DNA of 64,000 bases from Rahnella rivi (GTDB taxonomy: Bacteria; Pseudomonadota; Gammaproteobacteria; Enterobacterales; Enterobacteriaceae): assembly GCF_019049655.1 (NCBI RefSeq), contig NZ_JAFMOX010000055.1, positions 102,270 to 166,269 on the forward strand, given 5' to 3'. The notes under the pieces are model-generated. The model saw only the letters and a program-made list of their open reading frames with translations, was not told the origin of the DNA and searched no databases. The position numbers and the translations under genes are program-made. This document shows positions 56,794 through 64,000 of the stretch, one piece after another; position 1 is the first letter of the stretch; each line of letters opens with the position of its first letter.

Positions 56794-57558
56794 TTACATG
56801 CCGTACACCAGGTTCACAGAAGTGACGGTGTCGGTTTTATCCGGCGCACTGGCAGGTGGTTTGGTGTTGTACGTCACGTCGTAAGCCACTTTCAAAGAGA
56901 AGTGGCTGTTGATGGCAACGGTCAGCGCGGTTTCGGAGTTCAGCGTGGTTTCATCGTTCGCTAATACTGAAACGCCCTGAGTGAACTTCGCGGTATCGCT
57001 GATCTGATAACCGTAAGTGCCTGAGCCGTAAGCCAGCGCACGGGTGGAATTGCCGCCTGCCTGGAATTCATCATGACGCACACCCGGACCTGCTTCCAGA
57101 TTCAGCGTGTGGACCGGACCGCTCCAGATCTGACGACCGTAACCGACGGTGGCTACATCGCGCGCGCGATAACCGTTGTAGCGGTCACTCAGCCAGCTTG
57201 CCTGACCAAACAGGTAGTTAGCGTTGTCCATATTGTAACGGGTACGCGCACCGGCCTGATATTTCTCGGATGAACGGACACCGGAAGAGGAGGTGTTACG
57301 TGCAGAACCCCACAAGCTGTAAGCGGTGTTGGTATCAAACCAGGTCATGGTGGTATCGGCATTCAGCGTGGAGTTGCTGGTGTTACCGGTTTGTGCACTG
57401 TAACCCGCCTGAACATTCCCTACGAACGGCTTCTTCGCCTGAGCGGGATCATCTAACGCAGTGAAAATAGTAGTGTCTGCAAGGCTTGAGATACTGAACA
57501 GCGCTGCACCGCAGACTACGGCACACGCTGGTAAACGACGTACAACCCGAAAAAACAT
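56794..57558 (-). CDS. ydiY: DUF481 outer-membrane protein YdiY
   Basis: This acid-inducible YdiY-family protein has 254 residues. A signal peptide ends at SLA (about residue 27). The mature part alternates polar and aromatic residues as in a beta-barrel and starts with VGNVQAGYSAQTGNTSNSTLNA, typical of DUF481. GGGGAAG precedes the ATG. The role is unknown beyond acid induction of the E. coli homologue. Confidence 0.85.
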   Translation of the reverse strand: MFFRVVRRLPACAVVCGAALFSISSLADTTIFTALDDPAQAKKPFVGNVQAGYSAQTGNTSNSTLNADTTMTWFDTNTAYSLWGSARNTSSSGVRSSEKYQAGARTRYNMDNANYLFGQASWLSDRYNGYRARDVATVGYGRQIWSGPVHTLNLEAGPGVRHDEFQAGGNSTRALAYGSGTYGYQISDTAKFTQGVSVLANDETTLNSETALTVAINSHFSLKVAYDVTYNTKPPASAPDKTDTVTSVNLVYGM

Positions 57559-58007
57559 TTTGCTTCCCCAATAAGACTTAAGGCAAATAACGATATTGAA
57601 CTACACGATTTATGCCATTAATTAGGATCCGTTAATCAAGCCTGGCAACTCCGTTTCGATGGCACATACATACAACTATTTTTACCGCAACAAATATAAC
57701 GTACTCAGCCCGCGAGATCTTAATAAAGCGACCTTTTTAGACAGTTCCTAACCACTTATATTTTTTGCATAACTTCCTGCCATAAAAAAACGCAATCATT
57801 ACACTTTCCCGCCTTGATTTTTCGTTTCAGGGCGTGAACGTCATGACTGCATCCTGATGCGCAGAAGCGGCGTCCGGCAGCGTACAGATTTGCGCCGAAC
57901 GATCTGCTGAATCTTGTCCTTTTGAGCGATGCGGGGTAGGTTTATCCTGATAACGTCTTATTTTTTGCCTCGGGTTCCTCGAAGGCAGCCTTCAGGAGGA
58001 GTGGTCA
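57559..58007. other. ydiY/nadE intergenic region
   Basis: These 449 bases between divergent genes hold no gene I can support. The first 250 bases are AT-rich and should carry the ydiY promoter. The nadE leader ends with a strong CAGGAGGAG site. osmE, which neighbours nadE in E. coli, is missing. Confidence 0.55.
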
Positions 58008-58835
58008 ATGGCTTTACAACAAGAGATTATTCAGGCTCTGCACGTTAAACCGCAAATCGATGCCGCGCAGGAAGTGCGTGTCAGCGTCGATTTTCTCAAA
58101 AATTATCTGCTGGCCCATCCGTTTATTAAATCACTGGTACTGGGCATCAGCGGCGGGCAGGATTCTACTCTCACCGGCAAACTTTGCCAAACGGCAATTA
58201 GCGAATTACGTGCGGAAACTGCCGATGACAGTTTTCAGTTCATTGCCGTGCGCTTGCCTTATGGCGTGCAGGCCGATGAATCCGACTGTCAGGATGCCAT
58301 CACCTTTATCCAGCCGGATCAGGTCCTGACCGTCAATATCAAGAACGCCGTGTTAGCCAGTGAAGCGACGTTGCGCGAAATCGGTATCGAACTCAGCGAT
58401 TTCATCAAGGGTAACGAAAAAGCCCGCGAACGCATGAAAGCGCAGTACAGCATTGCGGGCATGAAGAAAGGCGTGGTGGTCGGCACCGATCACGCGGCAG
58501 AAGCCGTGACCGGTTTCTTCACCAAATACGGCGATGGCGGCACCGACATCAACCCGATTTTCCGTCTGAACAAGCGTCAGGGGAAAGCGTTGCTTCGGGA
58601 AATGGGCTGCCCGGCGCACCTTTATACCAAAGCACCAACGGCGGATTTAGAAGAAGACCGCCCTGCCTTGCCGGATGAAGTGGCGCTCGGCGTGACTTAC
58701 GAACTGATCGACGATTATCTGGAAGGGAAAAAGATCGACGACTCTTCGGCGAAAATCATCGAAGGCTGGTATCTGCGCACTGAGCACAAACGCCAGCCGC
58801 CGGTCACCGTGTTCGACGATTTCTGGAAGAAATAA
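58008..58835 (+). CDS. nadE: NH3-dependent NAD+ synthetase
   Basis: This homodimeric enzyme of 275 residues amidates deamido-NAD to NAD with ATP and ammonia. The N-type ATP pyrophosphatase loop GISGGQDST lies near 47-55, and the later [20 protein letters not shown] segment binds deamido-NAD. No glutaminase domain is attached, as in E. coli. The ribosome site is strong. It finishes the salvage path that pncA starts elsewhere in the window. Confidence 0.95.
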   Translation: MALQQEIIQALHVKPQIDAAQEVRVSVDFLKNYLLAHPFIKSLVLGISGGQDSTLTGKLCQTAISELRAETADDSFQFIAVRLPYGVQADESDCQDAITFIQPDQVLTVNIKNAVLASEATLREIGIELSDFIKGNEKARERMKAQYSIAGMKKGVVVGTDHAAEAVTGFFTKYGDGGTDINPIFRLNKRQGKALLREMGCPAHLYTKAPTADLEEDRPALPDEVALGVTYELIDDYLEGKKIDDSSAKIIEGWYLRTEHKRQPPVTVFDDFWKK

Positions 58836-58856
58836 TCACGCGGCAAATCTCGCGTC

Positions 58857-58889
58857 AGCACGGACAGGCTCTGCGTGTCCGTGCTTTTT
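58857..58889 (+). terminator. Intrinsic terminator after nadE
   Basis: A 10-bp stem AGCACGGACA/TGTCCGTGCT with a 9-base loop is followed by five T. Confidence 0.88.
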
Positions 58890-58990
58890 CCCGCCCCGCT
58901 CTTCTCCCGCACCGCCCTGATTGTCACAAGTTGCTTTTCATTCATTAACTAAATCATTACCCTTATCGTCCTTTCGGATGACTGACAGTG

Positions 58991-60196
58991 ATGTTTTCAA
59001 TGCAAAAATTCCTTTTCCTGTTGCTGAGCATGGTATTGCTTGGCCCGCTCGGTATTGATTTATACCTGCCCGCCATCCCGGCAATTGCCGTGGGTTTAGA
59101 CAGCTCAGAGGCAGTGATTCAGTCCTCCATTTCCTTATTCATTCTGGTCATGGGGCTGGGGCAACTGGTGGCCGGGCCGCTGGTGGATAAATTCGGTCGT
59201 CGCCCGATCGCGATTATCGGCGTGCTGGTGTATCTGGCAGGGGCAATTATCGCCGCCACGTCCGTGGCGCCGTGGATGTTCCTGCTCTCACGTGTGGTTC
59301 AGGGGCTGGCGGTCTGCTGCACCTCGGTGGTGATTTTCAGCGGCGTGCGTGACCGCATGAGCGGCAACGATGCCGCCCGCGCTTACGGTTTTCTCAACGG
59401 CACGCTGAATATTATCCCGGCACTCGCCCCGCTGATAGGTGGCCTGATCGCCCAGTTTTACGGCTGGCGTGCGCCCTTCTGGGCGCTCAGTGGCTATACG
59501 ATCGCCATCCTGCTGCTGGTCATTTTCAAACTGCCGGAAACCCGCCCTGCGGATACGCTCACCAACCGCGGTCTGCCGTTCCGCCAGTACGCACGCATTT
59601 TATCGGATCCGCGTTTCATCACTTTTGCGCTGGTCAATGCCGGAGCCATGGGCATGGCACTGACCTACGTTTCGCTGGCACCGACGGTACTGATGAACGT
59701 TGCCGGGCTGTCTCCGCTGGAGTTCTCCATCGTCTTTGGCGCAAACGGCTTCTGGATTATGGCGGTGAGCTTTGTGGCTAACCGCATAATCCGCAAGGTG
59801 GGACGTCCGGTGTGTCTGAAAACGGGGGGCATACTGATGTTCGCCGGTTGTTTAGGGCTGATTGCGGGGATCACGCTGGTTCCGCCGGCAGAGCAAACTG
59901 CCACCTGGTTATACATGTTGCCGGTTGCCAGCGCCTGTGCCGGACTGGCATTCCTGATGGGCCCGGCGACCAGCTACGCGCTCGAACCTTACTCCAGCGA
60001 GGCGGGTGTCGCTTCAGCGCTGGTAGGTTCGGTACAGATGGCCGGTGGCGCGATACTTGGGTTTATTGCGATGGCACTGCCGTTGCAGCCGAAGCTGAGC
60101 GTGGCGCTGGTCATGCTGGCGGGAGGATGTCTGGCGATGCTGGCGCGTCGCGCCAGCAAAAAATCAACGGGCAATCTGACCCGTCTGGAACGTTAA
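58991..60196 (+). CDS. Bcr/CflA-family MFS multidrug transporter
   Basis: This inner-membrane efflux transporter of about 401 residues has 12 predicted helices. The DHA1 signatures are clear: DLYLPAIPAI in helix 1, QLVAGPLVDKFGRRPI for the loop 2-3 motif and the helix-5 motif LNIIPALAPLIGG. It belongs to the Bcr/CflA group, which exports drugs such as bicyclomycin or chloramphenicol. The exact start is unclear: GTG 58988, ATG 58991 and ATG 59000 are all in frame. It is convergent with dadX, with a 9-base gap. Confidence 0.87.
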   Translation: MFSMQKFLFLLLSMVLLGPLGIDLYLPAIPAIAVGLDSSEAVIQSSISLFILVMGLGQLVAGPLVDKFGRRPIAIIGVLVYLAGAIIAATSVAPWMFLLSRVVQGLAVCCTSVVIFSGVRDRMSGNDAARAYGFLNGTLNIIPALAPLIGGLIAQFYGWRAPFWALSGYTIAILLLVIFKLPETRPADTLTNRGLPFRQYARILSDPRFITFALVNAGAMGMALTYVSLAPTVLMNVAGLSPLEFSIVFGANGFWIMAVSFVANRIIRKVGRPVCLKTGGILMFAGCLGLIAGITLVPPAEQTATWLYMLPVASACAGLAFLMGPATSYALEPYSSEAGVASALVGSVQMAGGAILGFIAMALPLQPKLSVALVMLAGGCLAMLARRASKKSTGNLTRLER

Positions 60197-60205
60197 TACG
60201 GCTGT

Positions 60206-61279
60206 TTATTCGACAGTCGTCACCGGTACGCGGGGAGCCAGCGCGGTCAGCAGCTCATAACCCAGCGTACCGGCCGCCGTTGCCACCTCATCCACAGGAA
60301 GATGATTCCCCCACAGCTCGACCGGTGCGCCAATCTGCGCCTGCGGGCATGGCGTTAAATCCACCGCCAGCATATCCATTGAGACCGTCCCGACCGTGCT
60401 CGTGCGCACGCCGTCCACCCAGACCGGCGTACCGGAAGGCGCATGGCGCGGGTAGCCGTCGGCATAACCGCAGGCGACCACGCCGATACGCTGAGCCTGC
60501 GCCGCCGTATACCGTGCGCCATAGCCCACGCGGTCGCCACTGTTCAGCGTCTGAATGCCGATAAGCTCGCTGCGCAGCGTCATCACAGGGCGCAGACCGG
60601 TACCGGCGATGTCCTGCCACTGCCCGCTCGGCGATGCGCCATACAGCACAATGCCCGGTCTCACCCAGTCGTAATGGGTATGCGGATGCCACAGCGTCGC
60701 GGCAGAGTTCGCCAGACAACGCGGCCCGCCGATCCCTGCGCCAGCCCGGGCGATGACCTGCATTTGCGCGTCCACGCCTTCGGCGCTGTCGGCGGTGGCG
60801 AAGTGGCTCATCAGCGTGATGTCCCCCACCTGGCCGAGTTCCCGCAGTTTTTTCCACATCGCAGGAATACGCTCAGGGGCAAAACCCAGCCGGTTCATGC
60901 CGCTGTTCACTTTCAGATAGACGTTCACCGGATGACTGACTTGCGCCTGCGCCAGCGCGGCAATCTGCCATTCACTGTGAACCGACGTGGTCAGGCGATA
61001 CTGGTCGAGGGTGGCGATATCTGTCGCGCTGAAAAACCCTTCGAGCAACAGGATCGGGCCTTCCCAGCCTGATTCACGCAGTAAAATCGCTTCTTTAAAA
61101 TCGAGTAAGGCGAAGCCGTCCGCGCCGGATAAACTTTTCCAGATACGTTCGATGCCGTGACCGTAGCCGTTGGCTTTCACCACGGCCCAGATTTTACTGT
61201 CCGGCGCGAAACCCCGGATGACATTGACGTTATGTGTGAGCGCAGAGAGAGAGATAGTGGCAGAAATCGGGCGAGGCAT
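60206..61279 (-). CDS. dadX: Catabolic alanine racemase DadX
   Basis: This PLP enzyme of 357 residues interconverts L- and D-alanine. The PLP lysine is Lys35 in [11 protein letters not shown], and the opposing catalytic tyrosine is in [10 protein letters not shown]. The start at 61279 gives [11 protein letters not shown] with GGAG upstream; an in-frame ATG at 61330 lacks a ribosome site. It is named DadX rather than Alr because it directly follows dadA in the same direction (72-base gap), as in E. coli. Confidence 0.93.
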   Translation of the reverse strand: MPRPISATISLSALTHNVNVIRGFAPDSKIWAVVKANGYGHGIERIWKSLSGADGFALLDFKEAILLRESGWEGPILLLEGFFSATDIATLDQYRLTTSVHSEWQIAALAQAQVSHPVNVYLKVNSGMNRLGFAPERIPAMWKKLRELGQVGDITLMSHFATADSAEGVDAQMQVIARAGAGIGGPRCLANSAATLWHPHTHYDWVRPGIVLYGASPSGQWQDIAGTGLRPVMTLRSELIGIQTLNSGDRVGYGARYTAAQAQRIGVVACGYADGYPRHAPSGTPVWVDGVRTSTVGTVSMDMLAVDLTPCPQAQIGAPVELWGNHLPVDEVATAAGTLGYELLTALAPRVPVTTVE

Positions 61280-61351
61280 ACCAGCTCCGGTAGTGATCAA
61301 AGTAACGCCGGTGCAGCACAGCGGCTGCACCGGCGGAAATGCGCAGCGGGA

Positions 61352-62653
61352 TCAGCCCACCGGATGCATTTTATGCGGTCCCGCCGGGCGGGCAATGAAG
61401 TCCGGGCTGTAACGCTCAACGGACAAATCATCAGAGGGGATAGCCGGCGTCACGCCGGACATAATGTCTGACAGCAACTGGCCGGAGCCGCAGGCCATGG
61501 TCCAGCCCAGCGTACCGTGACCGGTATTGAGGAACAGATTTTTGATGCGGGTGCGTCCGACAATCGGCGTGCCGTCCGGCGTCATCGGCCTCAGACCGGT
61601 CCAGAAAGTGGCCTGTTCGACATTGCCCCCGTTCGGGTATAAATCTTTCACCACCATTTCCAGTGTTTCGCGGCGCGCCTGCGCCAGCTTCAGGTTGAAG
61701 CCGACGATCTCCGCCATGCCGCCCACGCGGATACGGTCGTCAAAACGGGTGATAGCAATTTTGTAGGTTTCATCCAGCACGGTGGAAACTGGCGCAGAAG
61801 CGGGATCGGTAATCGGGATCGTCAGCGAATAGCCTTTCAGCGGATACACCGGAATCGACACCAGATCGGCCAGCAGCGCGGTGGAATAGGAACCGAACGC
61901 CACAACATAAGCATCTGCTTTAACAATGTCATTGCCGCATTGCACGCCGGTAATTTCGCCGTTTTCCACATGCAGCTTATCCACCGTGCGGTTAAATTCA
62001 AACACCACGCCGGCCTGACGCGCCATCTCTGCCAGCCTGCGGGTAAACATCTGGCAGTCGCCGGTTTCATCGTTTGGCAAACGTAACCCGCCGGTCAGCT
62101 TGTGCGCTACCTGTGCCAGCGCGGGTTCAGCGCTCGCCAGCTGCGCGGACTCCAGCAACTGATACGGCACGCCCGCGTCTTCCAGCACGGCGATATCTTT
62201 CGCGGCGCTTTCAAACTGCTGCGCGGTACGAAACAGTTGTAATGTGCCGCCCTGACGCCCTTCATACTGAATGCCGGTATCTTCACGCAGCGCTTTCATG
62301 CAATCGCGGCTGTACTCTGCCAGCCGGACCATGCGGCCTTTATTGGTCTGATAATGGTTCATGTCGCAGTTGCGCAGCATCTGCCACATCCATTTGAGCT
62401 GGAACTGCGTGCCGTCGAGGCGGATCGCCAGCGGCGCGTGTTTCTGAAACATCCATTTCACCGCCTTAACCGGAACGCCGGGAGCCGCCCAGGGTGCCGC
62501 GTAGCCCGGTGAGATCTGCCCCGCATTGCCCGCGCTGGTTTCTTCTGCCGGGCCGGACTGACGATCGATAACCGTCACCTGATGACCCGCTTTTGCCAGA
62601 TACCATGCACTGGCGACACCGACCACACCACTGCCTAAAATCACTACACGCAT
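61352..62653 (-). CDS. dadA: D-amino acid dehydrogenase DadA
   Basis: This membrane-associated FAD enzyme of 433 residues oxidises D-alanine to pyruvate and ammonia. The N-terminal FAD motif is [21 protein letters not shown], and the C-terminal segment [14 protein letters not shown] followed by [17 protein letters not shown] is typical. The start at 62653 gives [10 protein letters not shown]; a five-codon longer start is less likely. It is the first gene of dadAX. In E. coli the operon is activated by Lrp and CRP. Confidence 0.95.
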   Translation of the reverse strand: MRVVILGSGVVGVASAWYLAKAGHQVTVIDRQSGPAEETSAGNAGQISPGYAAPWAAPGVPVKAVKWMFQKHAPLAIRLDGTQFQLKWMWQMLRNCDMNHYQTNKGRMVRLAEYSRDCMKALREDTGIQYEGRQGGTLQLFRTAQQFESAAKDIAVLEDAGVPYQLLESAQLASAEPALAQVAHKLTGGLRLPNDETGDCQMFTRRLAEMARQAGVVFEFNRTVDKLHVENGEITGVQCGNDIVKADAYVVAFGSYSTALLADLVSIPVYPLKGYSLTIPITDPASAPVSTVLDETYKIAITRFDDRIRVGGMAEIVGFNLKLAQARRETLEMVVKDLYPNGGNVEQATFWTGLRPMTPDGTPIVGRTRIKNLFLNTGHGTLGWTMACGSGQLLSDIMSGVTPAIPSDDLSVERYSPDFIARPAGPHKMHPVG

Positions 62654-63149
62654 ATCGACTCCACTCAACGCCCAAACAAAGCATAATATTCTGATGACAG
62701 GAAATTAACCTGACTGTTAAAAATCGCCAACACAGGCGTTCATAACCGTGAGTTGTTTCACAATTATTTATCGTTCATACCAGCAAATTTATCAATAGGC
62801 GGAAATAAATAACGATATCACGCAACATTTATGCTGCGCAGAGAGAAACTTATGGTTTTATGAAAGCAATGACAGCATTGCTGTCACTGAGTTTTAAGGC
62901 CATCAGCCCGGCTTTCATAACGGGCATTTATTCTTGTATACAAGCCATTTATCAGAATAAACCACTGCAAAGAAGTCGCGCAGTGATATTCCCTCATTTA
63001 TTGCGCAGATCGCGGGGCAGACGCCTGTGGCGTTTATCACCCCGCTAAAATTTGCTGCAGATCACTTTTCCGGCCACGGGCGAAAAAATCTCCTACACTT
63101 CGATCGGTTCATGTTGAGCAACTTTTCATCCAGCCTGAGGGGACGATGT
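62654..63149. other. Region between dadA and the hydrolase gene
   Basis: These 496 bases separate divergent genes. An AT-rich part at 62690-62870 should carry the dadA promoter. At 62870-62886 TGACAGC-ATT-GCTGTCA is a palindrome with perfect 7-bp arms, a candidate operator. At 63012-63045 a nested hairpin (GCGGGG/CCCCGC around ACGCC/GGCGT) precedes the hydrolase gene. I see no gene. Confidence 0.5.
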
Positions 63150-63980
63150 GTGAATAATTCAAACTTTCTGACACTTAAAGATGGTACGCAGTTGTTTTAC
63201 AAAGACTGGGGAAGCGGGCAGCCGGTGGTGTTCAGCCACGGGTGGCCACTGACCTCAGACGCCTTCGAAGATCAGATGCTGTTTCTGGCTAACAACGGAT
63301 ATCGCGTGATTGCCGCCGACCGCCGCGGGCATGGCCGTTCCTCGCAGTCGTGGGACGGCAACACCATGGATCAATACGGCGATGATATGGCCGAGTTAAC
63401 CGCGCACCTGGATCTGAAAGACGCGGTGCACGTCGGGCACTCTACCGGCGGCGGTGAAGTCGCCCGCTACATTGGCCGTCACGGCACCTCGCGCGTGGCA
63501 AAAGCGGTGCTGATTGCAGCGGTGCCGCCGATCATGATCAAAACGGATTTTAACCCTGACGGTTTACCCCTTTCCGTTTTTGACGGCATTCGCGACGGTG
63601 TGCAGAAAGACCGCTCACAGTTCTTCCGCGATCTGCCCGACGCATTTTATGGTTTCAACCGTCCTGGTGCCGAGGTGTCCGAAGGGCTGCGCGAAAGTTT
63701 CTGGCTTCAGGGAATGCAGGGGTCAATCAAATCCCTGTATGACTGTGTGAAAGCGTTTTCGGAAACCGACCAGCGCGAAGATCTGAAAAAGATGACCATC
63801 CCGACGCTGGTCATTTACGGCGACGACGATCAAATCGTGCCGCCGGTGTCCTCCAGCGAAGCCGCGCTGAAACTTCTGCCGGACGGCAAAAGTAAAGTCT
63901 ATGCGGGCGCATCGCATGGCCTGTGCAGCACGCACAAAGAGGAAATCAATCAGGATCTGCTGGCGTTTATCCGCAGTTAA
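63150..63980 (+). CDS. Non-heme chloroperoxidase-type alpha/beta hydrolase
   Basis: This alpha/beta hydrolase of 276 residues is of the bacterial chloroperoxidase/esterase group. The triad positions match that group: Ser98 in [10 protein letters not shown], Asp227 in YGDDDQIVP and His256 in ASHGLCSTH, with the oxyanion segment [12 protein letters not shown]. The GTG start at 63150 follows GAGGGGA and gives the normal length, and earlier in-frame codons lie in a hairpin. These enzymes are esterases or perhydrolases in vivo, and the true substrate is unknown. In E. coli ycgB is next to dadA instead. Confidence 0.88.
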   Translation: MNNSNFLTLKDGTQLFYKDWGSGQPVVFSHGWPLTSDAFEDQMLFLANNGYRVIAADRRGHGRSSQSWDGNTMDQYGDDMAELTAHLDLKDAVHVGHSTGGGEVARYIGRHGTSRVAKAVLIAAVPPIMIKTDFNPDGLPLSVFDGIRDGVQKDRSQFFRDLPDAFYGFNRPGAEVSEGLRESFWLQGMQGSIKSLYDCVKAFSETDQREDLKKMTIPTLVIYGDDDQIVPPVSSSEAALKLLPDGKSKVYAGASHGLCSTHKEEINQDLLAFIRS

Positions 63981-64000
63981 CCCCCCCGCCGCCCCTGAAC

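Overview
The window is a chromosomal segment of an enterobacterium, most likely a Yersiniaceae member close to Rahnella, Rouxiella or Ewingella. Many gene blocks keep the order known from Escherichia coli: hslJ-ydbJ-nifJ(ydbK), zntB-fnrS, mppA-ycjG-tpx-tyrR, topB-ydjA-sppA-ansA-pncA, yeaC-msrB-gapA-yeaD-yeaE-mipA-prkA-yeaH, and dadX-dadA. Their proteins are close in sequence to the E. coli versions. Blocks with no E. coli counterpart sit between them. The genus is inferred from gene content only.

Layout. 1-3.1 kb: an UgpB/UgpC-like ABC importer operon, cut by the left edge. 3.3-8.0 kb: hslJ, ydbJ and nifJ, a pyruvate:flavodoxin/ferredoxin oxidoreductase. 8.0-13.0 kb: an AraC regulator, an MFS transporter and a GH78 alpha-L-rhamnosidase, probably for rhamnosyl glycosides. 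13.0-13.8 kb: non-coding DNA made of two facing copies of a hairpin-rich repeat. 13.8-21.0 kb: a polyuronate (probably alginate oligosaccharide) locus with a GntR regulator, an SDR reductase, a cytoplasmic PL17-like lyase, an exported alginate-lyase-fold enzyme and a divergent sodium:solute symporter. 21.0-24.7 kb: two YgdI/YgdR lipoproteins, ttcA, a putative 2H phosphoesterase, the sRNA gene fnrS with its FNR box, and zntB. 24.8-30.5 kb: a LysR/MFS pair, mppA, ycjG and tpx. 30.6-35.8 kb: a 1746-residue AT-rich YD/RHS-repeat protein inserted between tpx and tyrR. 36-46 kb: tyrR, xthA, nudG, ynjH, topB, ydjA, sppA, ansA and pncA. 46.2-47.4 kb: a Hod-type cofactor-free dioxygenase homologue and an ABM monooxygenase. 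47.5-56.3 kb: the gapA-prkA block. 56.4-64 kb: a small unknown gene, ydiY, nadE, a Bcr/CflA MFS gene, dadX, dadA and a chloroperoxidase-type hydrolase.

How the genes work together. In the polyuronate locus, a secreted lyase would shorten chains in the periplasm, the symporter would import oligomers, the cytoplasmic PL17-like enzyme would release unsaturated monomers, and the SDR would reduce the resulting keto-uronate toward KDG. KDG kinase and aldolase are not in the window. dadA and dadX form a D-/L-alanine catabolic pair. prkA-yeaH has a good sigma-54 promoter, which suggests nitrogen-stress control as in E. coli.

The most notable items are the RHS protein, whose C-terminal tip carries an apparent clan-CD-like His/Cys dyad; the covarying hairpin repeat family; the polyuronate locus; the Hod-like dioxygenase plus ABM pair; and fnrS.
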